A stretch of 64,000 nucleotides of DNA, taken from NCBI GenBank assembly GCA_963698255.1, contig CAVOQD010000015.1, positions 1 through 64,000 of the forward strand, read 5' to 3'. This document shows positions 9,599 through 21,607 of the stretch, one piece after another. The translations under genes and the position numbers were made by a program. Numbering within the stretch: position 1 is the stretch's first letter; each line of letters starts with the position of its first letter. The DNA comes from JAWKOK01 sp963698255. Its GTDB lineage: Bacteria; Chloroflexota; Anaerolineae; Caldilineales; Caldilineaceae. Below the pieces are notes generated by a model. It saw nothing but the letters and a program-made list of their open reading frames with translations, did not search any database and was not told the origin of the DNA.

Positions 9599-11483
9599 TC
9601 ACATATTCGTCTCAAGAAAGGCCGCCATGCGCGTGAAACTGTCGATGCGGTTGGCCAGTTTGCTGAAACGATGGCCCTCGTCCGCATAGTGGATAAACTC
9701 GACCGTGCCGCCGGCCTCCATCACGCGTGCAACGATCTGTTCGGACTCGTTGAGCGGCACACGGGGATCGTTGTCGCCGGCCAGCACCATCAGCGGCATC
9801 TGAATGCGTTCGGCCTTGTGGATCGGCGAGATGTCGGCCAGCAATTCACGGTGATTGGCCAGGCTGCCGTACTCACGCTCACGGTGGGCGCGTCGCCAAC
9901 TGCTGGTGCGCTCCAGGAAGGTGACCCAGTCGGCGATGCCGACCACATCGATACCGGCCGCGAACAGTTCGGGATACTCGGTCAACGCGGCCAGGACCAT
10001 GAAGCCGCCGTAGCTGCGCCCGTAGATGGCGATCCGCTCGTTGTCCACATCGGGTTGGTCGTGCAGCCACAACACGGCATGCTTCAGATCGACCACGCTG
10101 TCCATGCGCTTCTCAACGTCATCGAGCATCATGGAGCGGCGTCCGTAGCCGGTGCTGCCGCGCACGTTGGTCGCCAGGATGGCGTAGCCCTGCCCGAGAA
10201 AATATTGGAAGCGCACATCAAAATCGGGGCGCTGCTGCGATGCGGGCCCGCCGTGAACGTAGAGAATGCACGGATATCCGCCTGCCGGCGCCGGTTGTTG
10301 GGGGCGGTAGAAGAAGGCAGGAATCGACATCCCATCGAAGCTGGTGAAGTGGACCAACTCGGGCGCCACGAAGGTCGCTGCATCGATGCCGGCCCGGTTG
10401 CTGAAGGTCAACCGGCGGGCGGAGCCGTTGGCCAGGTCCAATGTCCAGATGTCCGGGTTGCACTGCGGGTTCTGAAGATCGAAGACAAGCTGTCGGCCAT
10501 CGGCGCAAAAATGCATGGAGGTGATCAGCCCGGATGGCACGCTGTCTAGCGCACGCCACCGCTTCTCATCGGGATCACCGTCATCGAGCCGGACGCAAAA
10601 GAGCCGGCTGTAGCCCTCGGCATTGAGCGCACAGACCGCGGTTTGACCATCCGGCGCGATGACAAACGACTCCAATTCGCCGTCTCCTGCGTTTGCCGCT
10701 GCCAGCAGTTCCTCGCCGGAGACAATCGTGGTCAGGTCGCCGCTCTCCGTGTCCAGCCGGCAGAGTGCAAACCGATCGTCCTCCCGGTCAGAGAGCGTAA
10801 AAATGCCCCGCTTCGTCCAGGTGACCGCCGCGTAGCGAGCCCACGGCTGGTCGGCCGTGAGGTGGCGTTCTTGGCCGCCGGCAAGATCGACAAGGTAGAG
10901 TTCATTCTGTTCCGAGGCCAACGAGTCGAGCATGAGCGCCGTTGAGCCGTCGGGCGACCAGGCGACGACCGCGCGATTCCCCGACGTTTCTGCAACCAGC
11001 CGGCGCTCACCGCTCAACACATCCATCCAGTAGAGATCGAAGTCGACGCCGTTGCGGGCGTTGCTGGTGTAGATGATGGCGTTGCCGTCAGCGCTCCAGG
11101 CGCCGAAGCGGTGGATGGCCTCGTCATCGACGGTCAGGCGGCGGATATCGTGGCGGACGGTCTCGTTCGTGCCGACTCCGTAGTTGCTGATCAGATAGAA
11201 CTGCTGGCGTTCGTTGCCGCCCACGTCGCTGACCGCGATCAGGTGGGGCGCAGCCGGCGTGCCGTGGATTTCCCAGACTTTGTCTGTGAAGTAGGTGAGT
11301 TGCAACGGCCAACCGGCTTCCGTCGATGGCATAGACCATTCTCGTTGTCCACTCGGTCCCTACGCTCCAGACCTGGAAGTTGCCGGAGATGTCGGTGAGA
11401 AAAGCGACTCGCGTGCCGTCGGGCGAGAAGATCGGGCTGAGGGCGCTGCGGATATTGAGATAGCGGTCGAAGGTATAGGACAT
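9599..11483 (-). CDS. S9 family prolyl oligopeptidase-type peptidase (one frame break)
   Basis: Starting MSYTFDRYLNIRSALSPIF at 11483, the protein has an N-terminal beta-propeller (FSPDGTRVAFLTD, VVAWSPDGSTALML, GIFTLSDREDD) and a C-terminal alpha/beta-hydrolase domain. The catalytic triad is readable: Ser in IYGRSYGGFMVLAAL, Asp in AGDNDPRVPLNESEQ and His in DEGHRFSK. This is the layout of dipeptidyl/acylaminoacyl peptidases of clan SC, family S9. No signal peptide is seen, so it is probably cytosolic. A one-base break near 11330 joins VGTEWTTRMVYA to MPSTEAGWPLQL. Total length of about 625 residues is normal for the family. Confidence 0.88.
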
Positions 11484-11767
11484 GGTCTGCCTCGACTGGT
11501 GTCTGGTGTGCGAATCTGGTCGGGTTGTCTGGCGGGACAAGATGCCATCTTGTCCTACATGGTTGGCTTCATTGTCGCACACTGGCGGACGAAGCACCAA
11601 GCAACCGAAAATCGGTCGGTGTATTCGACATGCGTTTTTGATCCTTTGGACATTCGATTGTGTCGCGCTATGCTATGTGCAGTTCTTGTGTCCGGGCAAC
11701 CTGCCGGCATAGACTCGACAGACAGATCTTCAGTTGGCTCGTGCCGCCAAACGATAGGAGGAACAGA

Positions 11768-12772
11768 ATGCAGATTGGCGTACAGGGTGACAAGATCACC
11801 TTTGACGGCGAACTGACCTACAGCGACTTTTCAACCGCCAAACCCGAAGCCCTGGGTCGCCTCATGAACAGCCGCATGGTCCAGGCGACCTTCGACGATG
11901 AAAACCCGGAGACGGCTCACCTCTTCGTCTATCCGGACGGCAGCCCCTACGACCCGGATCGGCAGACCGACGAGTTCATCGCCGCATTGCCCGAGTATCG
12001 ACGCCACGGCGTGATTGCCGTGACCACCAATTTCCAGGGCGGCTATCCGCTCTATCACATTCGGCTGCGCAAAGATCAATATCTTCAGGATTGGGGCAAC
12101 AATGGCTTCACGCCGCAAGGTGAGTTGAAGCCGGGCTACGCCGCGCGCATGGCGCGCATCATCGAGGCTGCTGATGCTCAAAACATGGCGGTCATTGTCG
12201 GCTTCATCTACTTTGGGCAGAACCACAAGTTTGTCGATGAGGACGCCGTCAAGCGGGCGGTGGATGAAGGGACTGATTTCCTGCTCGGGTTGAATCGTGG
12301 CAACGTGATGATCGAGATCAACAACGAGTCCAACGTCGGCTACGTGCATGAGATCTTGCAGCCGGATCGTGTGCATGAATTGGTGCTTCGCGCCAAGGAA
12401 CGGGTCGGCGGCAGGCTGCTTGTCTCCACCAGCTATGGCGGCGGCGGCCTGCCCAGCCAGGCCATGATCGAAGCCGCCGACTACATTTTGCTGCACGGCA
12501 ACGGCCAGGGACCGGACGACATCCGCCGCATGGTGGAGACGGTACAGCGCCAGACCGGCAAGCCGATCATCTTCAACGAAGACTCGGTCTCGGTCGACAA
12601 CATGGTGGCGGCCTGGGAATCGGGCGCAAGCTGGGGCTACTACGATCAGGGCGGCCAGGTCCGCTATCACGACGGCTTCCAAAGCCCGCCGACCAACTGG
12701 GCCATCAACACGCCGGAGAAGGCGGCTTTCTTCAATGGCGTCGCTGAACTGGTGGGCATTGAAAACGATTAA
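11768..12772 (+). CDS. Glycoside hydrolase-like TIM barrel (clan GH-A type)
   Basis: A 334-residue intact protein with a strong ribosome site (AGGAGG about 6 nt upstream). Two Asn-Glu pairs at the expected barrel positions, MIEINNESN (E187) and IIFNEDS (E271), suggest the acid/base and nucleophile of a retaining clan GH-A glycosidase. A paralogue at 14044-15294 keeps both (IIEIANEQD, IVCNEDS). There is no signal peptide, so the substrate would be a small imported sugar or glycoside. It is the first gene of a run in which glycosidase-like and isomerase-like genes alternate, suggesting a shared catabolic route. The exact family and substrate are not identifiable by eye. A long palindrome follows the stop. 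Confidence 0.65.
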   Translation: MQIGVQGDKITFDGELTYSDFSTAKPEALGRLMNSRMVQATFDDENPETAHLFVYPDGSPYDPDRQTDEFIAALPEYRRHGVIAVTTNFQGGYPLYHIRLRKDQYLQDWGNNGFTPQGELKPGYAARMARIIEAADAQNMAVIVGFIYFGQNHKFVDEDAVKRAVDEGTDFLLGLNRGNVMIEINNESNVGYVHEILQPDRVHELVLRAKERVGGRLLVSTSYGGGGLPSQAMIEAADYILLHGNGQGPDDIRRMVETVQRQTGKPIIFNEDSVSVDNMVAAWESGASWGYYDQGGQVRYHDGFQSPPTNWAINTPEKAAFFNGVAELVGIEND

Positions 12773-12806
12773 CCACAGATGACTCTACTGCAAAAACAAG
12801 AGATCA

Positions 12807-12920
12807 GCCACAGATGAACACAGATTTTCACAGATGAGACACAGATATACTCTGGTAGCACAGAACCCTTTCAGAGTATATCTGTGAATCCGTCTGAGAC
12901 CATCTGTGTCCATCTGTGGC
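12807..12920. repeat. Long imperfect palindrome (CACAGATG family)
   Basis: Arms of about 48 nt (12807-12854 and 12872-12920) are built from repeated CACAGATG-type words and end in AGATATACTCTG/CAGAGTATATCT. The preceding bases (12773-12797) carry CCACAGATGACTCTACTGC, a block seen again at 26061-26085 and partly at 31795. It fills the gap between the glycosidase-like gene and the isomerase-like gene. Confidence 0.8.
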
Positions 12921-12953
12921 AAAAAATTATCGTAATCTCAAGGAGTCTCCACA

Positions 12954-13853
12954 ATGCAACTCAAACACTCTGTCATGATCGGCTTCATGGGTCGGCAAGC
13001 GGATCGATTTCACGAGTACCAGCCGGCCCACACGTTGGCCGAACGGCTGGCCATGGCCGCGCGCGTTCAGGGCGTCGACGGCATCGAACCGGTCTACCCC
13101 AATGACTTCGTCGACGGCCAGGCCAGCATCGACCTGATCCGAGACTCGGGACTGCCGATCTCGGCGGTCAACCTCAACGTCAAGGGCGAGCCTCAGTGGC
13201 GACAGGGGTCGTTCACATCGCCCGATCCGGCCGTCCGTGCCATGGCCGTCAGCTACATGAAGACGACCATGGACCTGGCCGCGGAGTTGGGCACGGACAT
13301 GATCTCCTGCTGCACGCTCATCGACGGCCACAACTACAGTTTCGAGGCCGACTATCTGTCGCAGTGGCGGTGGATGGAGGAGGGCATCGCCGAGGCCGCC
13401 AGCCATCGCTCCGACATCAAGATCAGCTTGGAGTACAAGCCCAACGAGTCGCGCAACTACGTGGTGCTGGGCGACATGGGACGCACGCTCTATCTCTGTG
13501 AACGCGTCGGCTTGCCCCACGTGGGCGTGACCATGGACGTGGGCCACGCGCTGCTGGCCAAGGAGACGCCGGCCGAGATGCTGGCCATCGCCGGGCAGGC
13601 GCAGCGCCTCTTCTATGTCCACTTCAACGACAACGGGCGCGAGTGGGACTGGGACATGTTGCCCGGCGCCGTCAACCTGTGGGACGTGGTCGAGATGCTC
13701 TACTACCTCGAACAACTCGACTGGGACGGCTGGCTCTCCTACGACATCGTGACGCGTGACGGCGACCCGGTCGAGACCATGGACGTGGGCATCGCCGTGG
13801 TCAAAATGGCCCAGGAACTGCTGGCCAAGATGGGGTCGCGAGCGGATGACTGA
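12954..13853 (+). CDS. Sugar phosphate isomerase/epimerase-like TIM barrel
   Basis: An intact 299-residue xylose-isomerase-like (AP-endonuclease 2 fold) protein. Family features include the early strand VMIGFMG, the substrate/metal-site segments GTDMISCCTLIDGHN, ISLEYKPNES, GVTMDVGHALLA and FYVHFNDN, and a late Asp/Glu-rich strand (WDGWLSYDIV). The Glu, Asp, His and Asp ligands of the divalent-metal site (LEYKP, TMDVGH, VHFND) are present. It should interconvert a keto/aldose sugar or an inositol derivative. The start at 12954 has the ribosome site AAGGAG. It follows the glycosidase-like gene across a palindrome and precedes that gene's paralogue. Confidence 0.82.
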   Translation: MQLKHSVMIGFMGRQADRFHEYQPAHTLAERLAMAARVQGVDGIEPVYPNDFVDGQASIDLIRDSGLPISAVNLNVKGEPQWRQGSFTSPDPAVRAMAVSYMKTTMDLAAELGTDMISCCTLIDGHNYSFEADYLSQWRWMEEGIAEAASHRSDIKISLEYKPNESRNYVVLGDMGRTLYLCERVGLPHVGVTMDVGHALLAKETPAEMLAIAGQAQRLFYVHFNDNGREWDWDMLPGAVNLWDVVEMLYYLEQLDWDGWLSYDIVTRDGDPVETMDVGIAVVKMAQELLAKMGSRADD

Positions 13854-13935
13854 GTTGATCCAAGAGGGCGTGCCGGCGAGAACGTTGAACCATATGATGC
13901 GGTCGTTGCTGTAGCTGAGAAGCAAAAACAACTCA

Positions 13936-14000
13936 GATCCACGAAGGGTCACGAATGTTACACAAAGATGTTTCGTGTTCTTCGTGACCCTTCGTGGATC
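13936..14000. repeat. Perfect 20-bp inverted repeat (TTCGTGG family)
   Basis: GATCCACGAAGGGTCACGAA (13936-13955) is repeated as its exact reverse complement at 13981-14000 around a 25-nt loop. It lies between the isomerase-like gene and the second glycosidase-like gene, about 40 bp before the latter's start. No T-run follows, so terminator function is doubtful. Confidence 0.88.
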
Positions 14001-14043
14001 ATTCTTTCCTATCGAACCCAGACAGAGTAATTGAGGAGCATGC

Positions 14044-15294
14044 ATGTCGAACACAGTCACTCTCGATTCAAGGCGAATCGTTTCTAATCAACGGCCAGTT
14101 GACCTATGCCGAGATCGCCGGCAGCAACCCGAGCGCGCACGGCCTGCTCATGAACGCACGCTTCATCCAGGGCATCTTCGACGACAAGGCCGATCCGGGT
14201 CGCTTCAACCGCTTCGGTCGAGACATTTGACGCCGATCAGCACACTGATGACCTGATTGCGGCGCTGCCCGAGTGGTATGCAGTCGGTCTGCGTGCCTTC
14301 ACCGTGGGCATCCAGGGCGGCGGACCCTGCTTCACCACGGACAATCGCACCATCGACAACAACGCCTTTGGCGAGGACGGCACGTCGCTGGACCCGGCCT
14401 ACGCGGCTCGACTGGATCGTCTGATCCGCGGCGCCGATGCCATCGGCATGGCCGTGATCGTGAGCTACTTCTACGGCGACCAGACCCGACGGCTGCGCGA
14501 CGGCAAGGCCGTGCGCAACGCCGTGACGACGGCATCCAACTTCCTGCGCGACGGCGGCTATAGCAACGTGATCATCGAGATCGCCAACGAGCAAGATGTG
14601 CCGCCCTTCAAGGATCATGCGCTGGTCTACTATCCCGAAGGCGTGGCCGCTCTGATCGATCTGGCGCGTCAGGAGTCGGGCGGCATGCCGGTGGGTTGCA
14701 GCGGCATGGGCGGCTCCATCAACCGTGAGATCGCCGAGGCCAGCGATGTGATCCTGATCCACGGCAACGGCTGCACGCGTCAGAAGCTCTACAATATGAT
14801 CCGGGAGGTGCGCAGTTGGAACCTCAATCGGCCCATCGTCTGCAACGAGGATTCGCAGGCCATCGGTCAGATGGAGGTCACGTTCCAGAACTACACATCC
14901 TGGGGCTACTACAACAACATGACCAAGCAGGAGCCGCCTGCCGACTGGGGCATCACCAGGGGCGAGGACCAGTTCTTCGCCCGGCGCATGGCCGCCGGCA
15001 TCGGCATCGAGATGGAAGCCGCTGCCGGTCGAGGAACAGTACTATTTGCAGGGGCTGGAGCCGGAGATGACCGACCATGGCCAACGCTGGCTGCGGCTGG
15101 CCAGTCTCTATCCCGAGAGCATCAACTACGTCGAATTCTTCCGCAACGGCGAACTCTACTACACGAGTTTCGATGAACCGTTTCCCGTCCACTTCCAATC
15201 GAATTGGAAACAGGGTGGCGTGGATGTTCAATCGCCCGATGAGGTGTGGACGGCGGTGGTGCATCTGCGCAACGGGGATATAATCGAGCGCTAA
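14044..15294 (+). CDS. Glycoside hydrolase-like TIM barrel, paralogue of the 11768 gene (frame breaks)
   Basis: Starting MSNTVTLDS at 14044 with GAGGAG upstream, then after early breaks FLINGQLTYAEIAGSNPSAH and ARFIQGIFDDKADPGRF, matching the paralogue's opening (FDGELTYSDFSTAKPEAL, RMVQATFDDENPE). The catalytic-type segments IIEIANEQD and IVCNEDSQ are conserved. It has about 80 extra C-terminal residues forming a beta-rich tail (YVEFFRNGELYYTSFDEP, DEVWTAVVHLRNGD), probably an added sandwich domain. Breaks lie near 14080, 14225 and 15025. Role: hydrolysis of a glycosidic bond, inferred from fold and conserved acids. Confidence 0.63.
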
Positions 15295-15298
15295 ACTG

Positions 15299-15368
15299 TG
15301 GCACGACATTTATGTCGTCGCTGTTTGGCTTTAATGGTAGAGGTGGCTACGATATAAATGTCGTGCTA
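15299..15368. repeat. Imperfect inverted repeat (GCACGACATTTAT family)
   Basis: GCACGACATTTATGTC (from 15301) pairs with GATATAAATGTCGTGC (15351-15366) with one mismatch around a loop of about 32 nt. It is positioned immediately after the stop of the preceding gene and 20 bp before the next start. Confidence 0.82.
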
Positions 15369-15387
15369 CGAAGCAGCTGGGTGAACC

Positions 15388-16227
15388 ATGGACAATTCCA
15401 TCTCAGTCAGCACCGTGGCCTACGATGGCTACGATCTGGCGACGACACTTCAGTCGATCCGGGCGGTCGGATTCCGAACCGTGGAACTGGCGCAGATCGC
15501 CGGCAACTCGGAGACCTTTGACGAGCGCAATCTGACCCAGGCGCGCGCCGAGCATGTGCGGGATCTGCTCGAAGACTACGATCTCAACTGTCGCTGTCTG
15601 TCGGCGCACATGGATCTCTCGTCGCCGGACGCGATCGAGGCCATGAGGCGTCGTCTGGCCTATGCGGACGTGGTCGGTGCGCGCTATGTGGCCACCAAAT
15701 CCGCGCCCGAAGCCCGCAGGCCGCTCTTCGTAGAAAACCTGCGTCGTATTGCAGCGAGGGCGTCCGATCTCGACATCATGCTGTTGCTGGAGAACCCCAG
15801 CGACGCCAGCCGAGATGTGGTCGACGATGGGCCCACCGGGGCGGAGTTCATCATGGAAATGGCGCTCGACAACGTGCGCTTCAACTACGACTTCGGCAAT
15901 CTGATGTCCCATCATCAGGGGCGGGTGCGTCCGGAGATCGACTGTCTGCCGGCCTTGCCCTATTGTGAGCATCTGCATGTCAAGGATGTGCGTCGCACTG
16001 AGACGGGCTGGGTGCACACGGCCATCGGCCAGGGGGACATCGACTACGAGGCGATCTTTGCGCAGGTGCGCGCTCTGGAAACGCCGCCGGCCATCAGCAT
16101 CGAACTGCCGACACGGCTGACCCGCATGCCGGACGGCACGGCCCATCCGCCGCTGCCGCCTATGCCATTGGGCGAGATTGAGGAACTGCTTGCTCAGTCG
16201 CTGATGTTTATAGAGCAACATCGGTAG
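15388..16227 (+). CDS. Sugar phosphate isomerase/epimerase-like TIM barrel
   Basis: An intact 279-residue xylose-isomerase-like TIM barrel, only distantly similar to the 12954 product. Features include ISVSTVAYDGYDL, GFRTVELAQIAGN, NCRCLSAHMDL, VGARYVATKSAP, MLLLENPSDASRD, VRFNYDFGNLM and CEHLHVKDVR, which supply the Glu, Asp, His and Asp of the family metal site (LLEN, NYDFGN, HLHVKD). It is the fourth gene of an alternating glycosidase/isomerase series on the plus strand and probably acts on the released sugar. A long palindrome follows. Confidence 0.82.
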   Translation: MDNSISVSTVAYDGYDLATTLQSIRAVGFRTVELAQIAGNSETFDERNLTQARAEHVRDLLEDYDLNCRCLSAHMDLSSPDAIEAMRRRLAYADVVGARYVATKSAPEARRPLFVENLRRIAARASDLDIMLLLENPSDASRDVVDDGPTGAEFIMEMALDNVRFNYDFGNLMSHHQGRVRPEIDCLPALPYCEHLHVKDVRRTETGWVHTAIGQGDIDYEAIFAQVRALETPPAISIELPTRLTRMPDGTAHPPLPPMPLGEIEELLAQSLMFIEQHR

Positions 16228-16232
16228 TGCGA

Positions 16233-16350
16233 GGGTGACAAGGGGGGGGATAATGGTGAATTGTGAATGCTCAATTGTTAATGGCGAGAGCATTCACTGT
16301 TAGGAGTTAACCGTTCACCATTAGCCGTTGATCCCTGCTCACCTTGTCAT
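16233..16350. repeat. Long imperfect palindrome between convergent genes
   Basis: GGTGACAAGG..AATGGTGAA..TGAATGCTC (16234-16271) pairs imperfectly with GAGCATTCA..GTTCACCATTA..CACCTTGTCA (16288-16350). It includes a run of eight g. It sits between the stop of the isomerase-like gene and the stop of the convergent ABC-F gene and could end both transcripts. Confidence 0.7.
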
Positions 16351-16355
16351 CTCTT

Positions 16356-18249
<1,894 letters not shown>

Positions 18250-18427
18250 AGGCGGGATGCTTGCTGCTTGCTGCGTGATTGTAAATCGTGACAGAATGGT
18301 TGATTTTGTGCTGCGGATTGAGTGTATCAGCAAGGGAGGGGTTGGGCAACTGATTGGGTGTGGGAACCCAAGGGTTGGCCAAAATGGTGATTGGCTTGAC
18401 TGATACTTGGCAGCGCAGAAACAGAGA

Positions 18428-18467
18428 AGAACGCTACGATCCTCGGTTGACGGATCGCAGCGTTCTT
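18428..18467. terminator. Stem-loop upstream of the ABC-F gene, possible terminator
   Basis: AGAACGCTACGATCC pairs with GGATCGCAGCGTTCTT around a short loop. It lies in the 280-bp gap between the ABC-F start and the 3' end of the hydrolase gene, both on the minus strand, so it would end the hydrolase transcript. The T-run is weak. Confidence 0.5.
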
Positions 18468-18529
18468 GAAGTGCCGGTTGGGTATCGGATCACCCTATTG
18501 AATAACCCGCAGTACTCAAACACGCCCGC

Positions 18530-20186
18530 TCACTCCTCAGCCAGAACGATGGTTCCTTCGAGCTTGGCGACCGGCCCCACCGGTTCACAGGGAAGGTCGA
18601 TCTCTTCGTCCATCGGCGTCACAAAAAACTGGATTGTGCTGCCTTCAAAATCACCTGTACCCTCACCGCGATGCAGGACAACAAAGCCGCCGTCAGACAG
18701 ATCGACGCCCTCGCCGGGTGCATTCCATGTGGCGTTGGGATAGGCATCAGGATACATCATCGAGTTAACAGCGAAGGTAATCTCTTCGGGATCTTGTATC
18801 GCCTCGACTTCGCTGCGCCCGGCCAGCATTGGCTCGTCAGATAACACAACCCCGCCTTCGGCACAGGCGACGTCGATTGCCTCAAATTCGATCGATGTCC
18901 CGACTCGGCTGCGTCGGAGCGTTGACGTCGTAGCCTTCGGCCTGGTAGCTGATGCCGGTAAAGGCCACTGCCTCCGGTTCCAGTGCGGCAGCCGCATCGG
19001 CATCACCCTTGAGTTCGGTTGACAGGAAGGCCGTCACGAAATGATTGGTCAGATCGTGGGCGCGATCGATGTCCCAGACTGAATCGGCACAGAACCAGTA
19101 ATTGGACACGTCAACGAATCCATGGCATATCCTCACATTGGTGTTGATGAAGACCATGTGATCGCCGTTCTCAAAGACGACCATCCCCTTTTGCTCGCTG
19201 CCAAGATGATCATAGATCGGGCACCCGTACCGCTCGGATGGAATCATCGTATCCTCTGATGCCGACCATCAACAGGGTTGGCACCTCTACGTTGGCAACG
19301 CCGGCATAGTCCGCGCCCCAAATACATCTCCATCCGGCGGCAAGGGCAACCACGGCATCGATCCGCGAATCCGAGATCGGCGGCCATCAACCCGGATGGC
19401 GCCGACTGCAAGGCCGAGCATCTCGGCGACCTCATCCTGGTGAGGCACGAACTGGCGGCAGTTGCTGACAAAGTTTTCCTCAGACCAGATCCGGGTTTGC
19501 GTGCGCACCATCCGAAGTCGAACTGCGCGCCGCCTCCCATCAGCGCAGCCCAGCCACCGGAAGAATGCCCGGTCAACGCCGACACGTTCTCGGCATCGAT
19601 CAAACCGGCGCAGATCGCCGTCAGTCAGCGGATAGTTCGACCGGCATAATCGATGATTGCGTATGGCGTCCATCGGTCGTGTAGCAGCACCGGTCCAGAA
19701 TGTCTCAAACACCTCACCGCGGGATCGCTGGACACCACCACAAAGCCGTGAGAGGCGAGGTGTTCGTGGAGGATACGCATGCCAATTGGCGCCAGGCGGC
19801 TAAGCCCTTCCGAAAAGATCACGAGCGGATAGGGTCGTGCTTCACCGTTTATCCTGGCTGGCTGATGCTGCAGCCGACAGGTTGCTAGCAGCTGACAAAG
19901 CGCTGACAGCCGGTTCACAAGGTATTGGCAGACTTCGTCCAGGCTGGCGAACGAGCGTTGTCGGTGTAAGCGCGTGAGGGACCGCGCCAACCAGCGTTTC
20001 GCTGTCTTCACCGGCAGAGGCGCAACAAGTAGATGAGATTAGGGTGCTCTCTTCGGTTGCATGATCTACGTTTCGATACGTGCCCGCCAGCAGGACGCCG
20101 GTGAAGCTGTCTGCCGTGCGACTTTCAGCATAGAGGGCGTCGCGGTAAAAGCGGTCTGGCGCATCGAAAACGTGATCGGATCGCAA
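18530..20186 (-). CDS. Alpha/beta hydrolase (PAF-acetylhydrolase/chlorophyllase-like), several frame breaks
   Basis: Assembled from several frames: PYPLVIFSEGLSRLAPIGMR with HEHLASHGFVVVSSDP (oxyanion strand and next helix), then VSALTGHSSGGWAALMGG with the nucleophile Ser, VPTLLMVGIRGYDD (acid strand) and FENGDHMVFINT (likely catalytic His). This order fits the PAF-acetylhydrolase/chlorophyllase/PET-hydrolase group of alpha/beta hydrolases. A C-terminal extension (FEAIDVACAEGGVVL, DLSDGGFVVLHRGEGTG, TIQFFVTPMDEEIDLP) adds about 150 residues that look like a beta-rich domain. The N-terminal part is badly broken, so the start at 20186 (MRSDHVFDAPDRFYRDALY) is tentative. Substrate unknown. Confidence 0.55.
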
Positions 20187-20482
20187 TGACTAAAGTTCGC
20201 GAGTTTTCTGTCATAATGGAGGTCAGTTTCGGAAGAGATTGTTCTATGCCTTGTGAATTTCCTGCTTATGCATCATCTAACGCTCTCCATATTCGGCTCT
20301 CCGCTGGTGTCGCTAGACGGCACGCTGTCTCGGCTTCGCCTCCAAGAAGGCGCTGGCGTTGCTGGTATCTTGCCGTGACGCGGACCGGTATATCGGTTAT
20401 ACTGAAAAATGGTGAGCGGATTCGTGATTGTAGGCCATGTTTGTGAAGGGCGAAAATCCTTGTCGAACCATAGGAGGAAGCC

Positions 20483-21598
20483 ATGGCGCATCAACTAACC
20501 AAGCTCTACATCGAGCCGACCACGGCCTGCAATCTGGACTGCGCCATGTGTGTGCGCCGGGAGTGGGGCGAGCCGACCGGGCAGATGCCCTTGGACACTT
20601 TCGCGGACCTGATGGAGCAGATGCGCGCCTTCGCCGACCCGCCTATCATTCACCTGAGCGGCTACGGCGAACCCATGTGCCATGTCGATTTTTTGGAAGT
20701 AGTGCGCCTGGCCAAGGCGACCGGCGGCCGTGTAGAGATGACGACCAATGGCATGTTGCTGGATGAGGAGAAAGCCGAGGCGTTGGTCGAATTGGAACTG
20801 GATCGGTTGACCGTCTCCATCGACGGCGTGTCGCCTGAGGGCTTCGCCGACGTGCGCGTCGACGGCAACCTGCTCGATGTGATCGCCAACATCGAGCGGC
20901 TGCACCGGCTGGTGCTGCGCCACCGGGGACGACGAGGCAAGCCCCACATCGGCATCGCCTTCGTGGCCATGCGCCGCAACGTGGGCGATCTGGCCAAGCT
21001 GCCGTTGCTGGCCAATCGGCTGCATGCGCGCTGGATCCAGGTCTCCAACGTGGTACCCCACAACCGGGAGATGGAGCGCGAGATCCTCTATGGGCAGGCA
21101 TTGCGTGCGCCGGCCTATCGGGCATCGCCGTGGGCGCCGGCGCTCAATCTGCCCAAGCTCGACTTCTGCGAGGATACGCTGGAACCGCTGCAAGGCGTCT
21201 ACAACTCGACGGCCAGCATCACCCTGATGGGTCAACCGCTCAGCAGCTACGGCGATTCCTGCCGCTTCGCCCAAGAGGGCTACGCTGCCGTACGTTGGGA
21301 CGGTGAGGTCAGCCCCTGTCTTTCGCTGCTCCACGACCATCCCGAATACATCCACGGACGGCGTAAGGATGTCACCCATCACAGCTTCGGCAATATCCGC
21401 ATGACACCCTTGTCCGAGATCTGGCGGTCGCCGGACTTCGTCGCTTTTCGGGATCAGCTCAACGATTGGGGTTTCTCGCCCTGCACCACCTGCGGCGGCT
21501 GCGAACGCTTTCCGGCCAACTACGAAGATTGCACCGGCAACGGCTTCCCCACCTGCGGCGGCTGTCTTTGGGCCCAGGGCTTCATCCAGTGCCCGTGA
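20483..21598 (+). CDS. Radical SAM protein with SPASM-type C-terminus
   Basis: A 371-residue protein with the cluster motif CNLDCAMC (C16, C20, C23), then LSGYGEPMCH and VEMTTNGMLLD typical of the radical SAM barrel. The C-terminus has FGNIRMTPLSEIWRSPDF followed by Cys-rich CTTCGGCE, DCTGNGFPTCGGC and a final C, i.e. SPASM-type ligands for extra Fe-S clusters. Such proteins modify peptides, proteins or cofactors; the opening YIEPTTACNLDC is reminiscent of maturases linked to tungsten aldehyde oxidoreductases, but no such enzyme is nearby. The ribosome site GGAGGA precedes the ATG. It is divergent from the hydrolase. Target unknown. Confidence 0.83.
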   Translation: MAHQLTKLYIEPTTACNLDCAMCVRREWGEPTGQMPLDTFADLMEQMRAFADPPIIHLSGYGEPMCHVDFLEVVRLAKATGGRVEMTTNGMLLDEEKAEALVELELDRLTVSIDGVSPEGFADVRVDGNLLDVIANIERLHRLVLRHRGRRGKPHIGIAFVAMRRNVGDLAKLPLLANRLHARWIQVSNVVPHNREMEREILYGQALRAPAYRASPWAPALNLPKLDFCEDTLEPLQGVYNSTASITLMGQPLSSYGDSCRFAQEGYAAVRWDGEVSPCLSLLHDHPEYIHGRRKDVTHHSFGNIRMTPLSEIWRSPDFVAFRDQLNDWGFSPCTTCGGCERFPANYEDCTGNGFPTCGGCLWAQGFIQCP

Positions 21599-21607
21599 GG
21601 CCGGCGC

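Noticed and set aside
9671..10549. 292-codon open frame on the plus strand
   Set aside because: Antisense of the S9 peptidase.
12773..12920. Possible CRISPR array from repeated CACAGATG words
   Set aside because: The words are unevenly spaced, arranged as an inverted rather than a direct repeat, and there are no unique spacers or cas genes.
12927..14060. 377-codon open frame on the minus strand
   Set aside because: Antisense of the isomerase-like gene and of the palindromic spacer; rich in His, Arg and Val with no domain.
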